Below are positions 14,873 to 15,326 of a stretch of 15,326 nucleotides of DNA, one piece after another. The number at the start of each line of letters is the position of its first letter. The stretch's first letter is position 1. This DNA comes from Flavobacteriales bacterium (GTDB taxonomy: Bacteria; Bacteroidota; Bacteroidia; Flavobacteriales; BACL11), in NCBI GenBank assembly GCA_012960835.1, contig DUAL01000173.1:1-15326 (forward strand), read 5' to 3'. Below the pieces are notes generated by a model. The model ran no database searches and was not told the origin of the DNA. It was given only the letters and a program-made list of their open reading frames with translations. The position numbers and the translations under genes were made by a program.

Positions 14873-15326
14873 ATGCGCAACAATAACCCCCTCGTAACAA
14901 TTATTACTGTTGTGCTTAATAACGCAAAATATATTGAAGGTGCTATTCAATCAATTCTTTCACAAAAGTATAAAAATATAGAGCATATTATTATAGATGG
15001 CGGCTCTAATGACGGGACGGTTGAGATTATTAATAAATATTCAGGAAAAATATCTCAGTTTATATCTGAGCCTGATAATGGATTCTACGATGCATTAAAT
15101 AAGGGAATAAATCTTTCAAATGGTGATGTGGTCGGAATCTTAAATTCTGATGATGAATTTTATGATTGCTTAGAGTGGGCAAATAAAAAACTTATGAAAA
15201 ATTTTTATGATCAACAAAAATATAATACTCTTGAGCAAATAGAATACTTATATAGAACTAATGATGCTGAATTTAGAGGTTTTCGTCATAATAATGGTGG
15301 CGATGTGAAAAATACAGCTACCAAAC
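14873..15326 (+). CDS. Glycosyltransferase family 2, N-terminal part (cut by right edge)
   Basis: The frame opens at the ATG at 14873, 7 bases after the preceding gene, and runs to the edge (151 codons, no stop). The first 98 residues are a clear GT2 domain: PLVTIITVVLNNAKYIEGAI, then IIIDGGSNDGT (about 39-49), SEPDNGFYDALNKGI (65-79), and GILNSDDEFYD, where the Asp pair D93/D94 sits at the nucleotide/metal site. This is the WcaA/WbdN-like subgroup marked by EPD-x-G-x-YDA-x-NKG. From about residue 99 the sequence (ANKKLMKNFYDQQKYNT and onward) does not show the expected continuation with the family's YGD-type strand, so the end may be a fusion, a divergent acceptor region or a rearranged copy. 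No good ribosome binding site is seen. The gene is incomplete here, so length and C-terminal domains are unknown. Confidence 0.85.
   Translation, partial: MRNNNPLVTIITVVLNNAKYIEGAIQSILSQKYKNIEHIIIDGGSNDGTVEIINKYSGKISQFISEPDNGFYDALNKGINLSNGDVVGILNSDDEFYDCLEWANKKLMKNFYDQQKYNTLEQIEYLYRTNDAEFRGFRHNNGGDVKNTATK

Noticed and set aside
1..15326. CRISPR arrays, tRNA/rRNA genes, insertion sequences and transposases
   Set aside because: I saw no spaced direct repeats, no tRNA-like cloverleaf, no rRNA sequence and no transposase motifs; genes cover nearly all of the window.

Overview
This is a strongly AT-rich (roughly 30% G+C by eye), gene-dense stretch of a Gram-negative bacterial chromosome. It carries most of a surface-polysaccharide (O-antigen or capsule/exopolysaccharide) locus of the Wzx/Wzy type. 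A Wzy-like polymerase, a Wzz-like chain-length protein and a WcaF-like acetyltransferase sit among six glycosyltransferases. The base composition, gene families and sparse Shine-Dalgarno sites would fit a marine or symbiotic gammaproteobacterium such as the SUP05/Thioglobus group. That placement is a guess; no taxonomic marker gene is present. The flippase (Wzx), the initiating sugar-phosphate transferase and the nucleotide-sugar genes are not in the window.

Layout. (1) Positions 1-161, minus strand: the end of an unidentified open frame that runs off the left edge. (2) Positions 211-8688, plus strand: eight tightly packed genes, most overlapping or a few bases apart. In order they are GT4, Wzy-like polymerase, GT4, a TolB/oligogalacturonate-lyase-like beta-propeller, a SAM methyltransferase, GT4, GT4 and a WcaF-like acetyltransferase. 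A plausible sigma70 promoter lies at 152-181. (3) Positions 8745-9455, minus strand: a short Wzz-like protein, convergent with the first operon. (4) Positions 9456-9653: a divergent regulatory region with three perfect inverted repeats. (5) Position 9654 to the right edge, plus strand: aldo/keto reductase, GMC flavoprotein 1, a 94-residue twin-arginine small protein, GMC flavoprotein 2 interrupted by one in-frame TAA, a GT2, and a second GT2 cut by the edge.

Working model. The glycosyltransferases build a repeat unit on a lipid carrier, the methyltransferase and acetyltransferase decorate it, and Wzy and Wzz polymerise it and set its length. The most unusual part is the redox module at 9654-13978: a cytosolic-looking AKR followed by two GMC oxidoreductases flanking a tiny protein with a Tat signal. 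By analogy with FAD-dependent sugar dehydrogenases, whose small subunit carries the Tat signal for the signal-less catalytic subunit, the small protein may carry one or both flavoproteins to the periplasm to oxidise sugars of the polysaccharide. This is inference. The second GMC gene is intact over about 533 codons except for one nonsense codon, so it is a very young pseudogene, a polymorphism or a sequence error.
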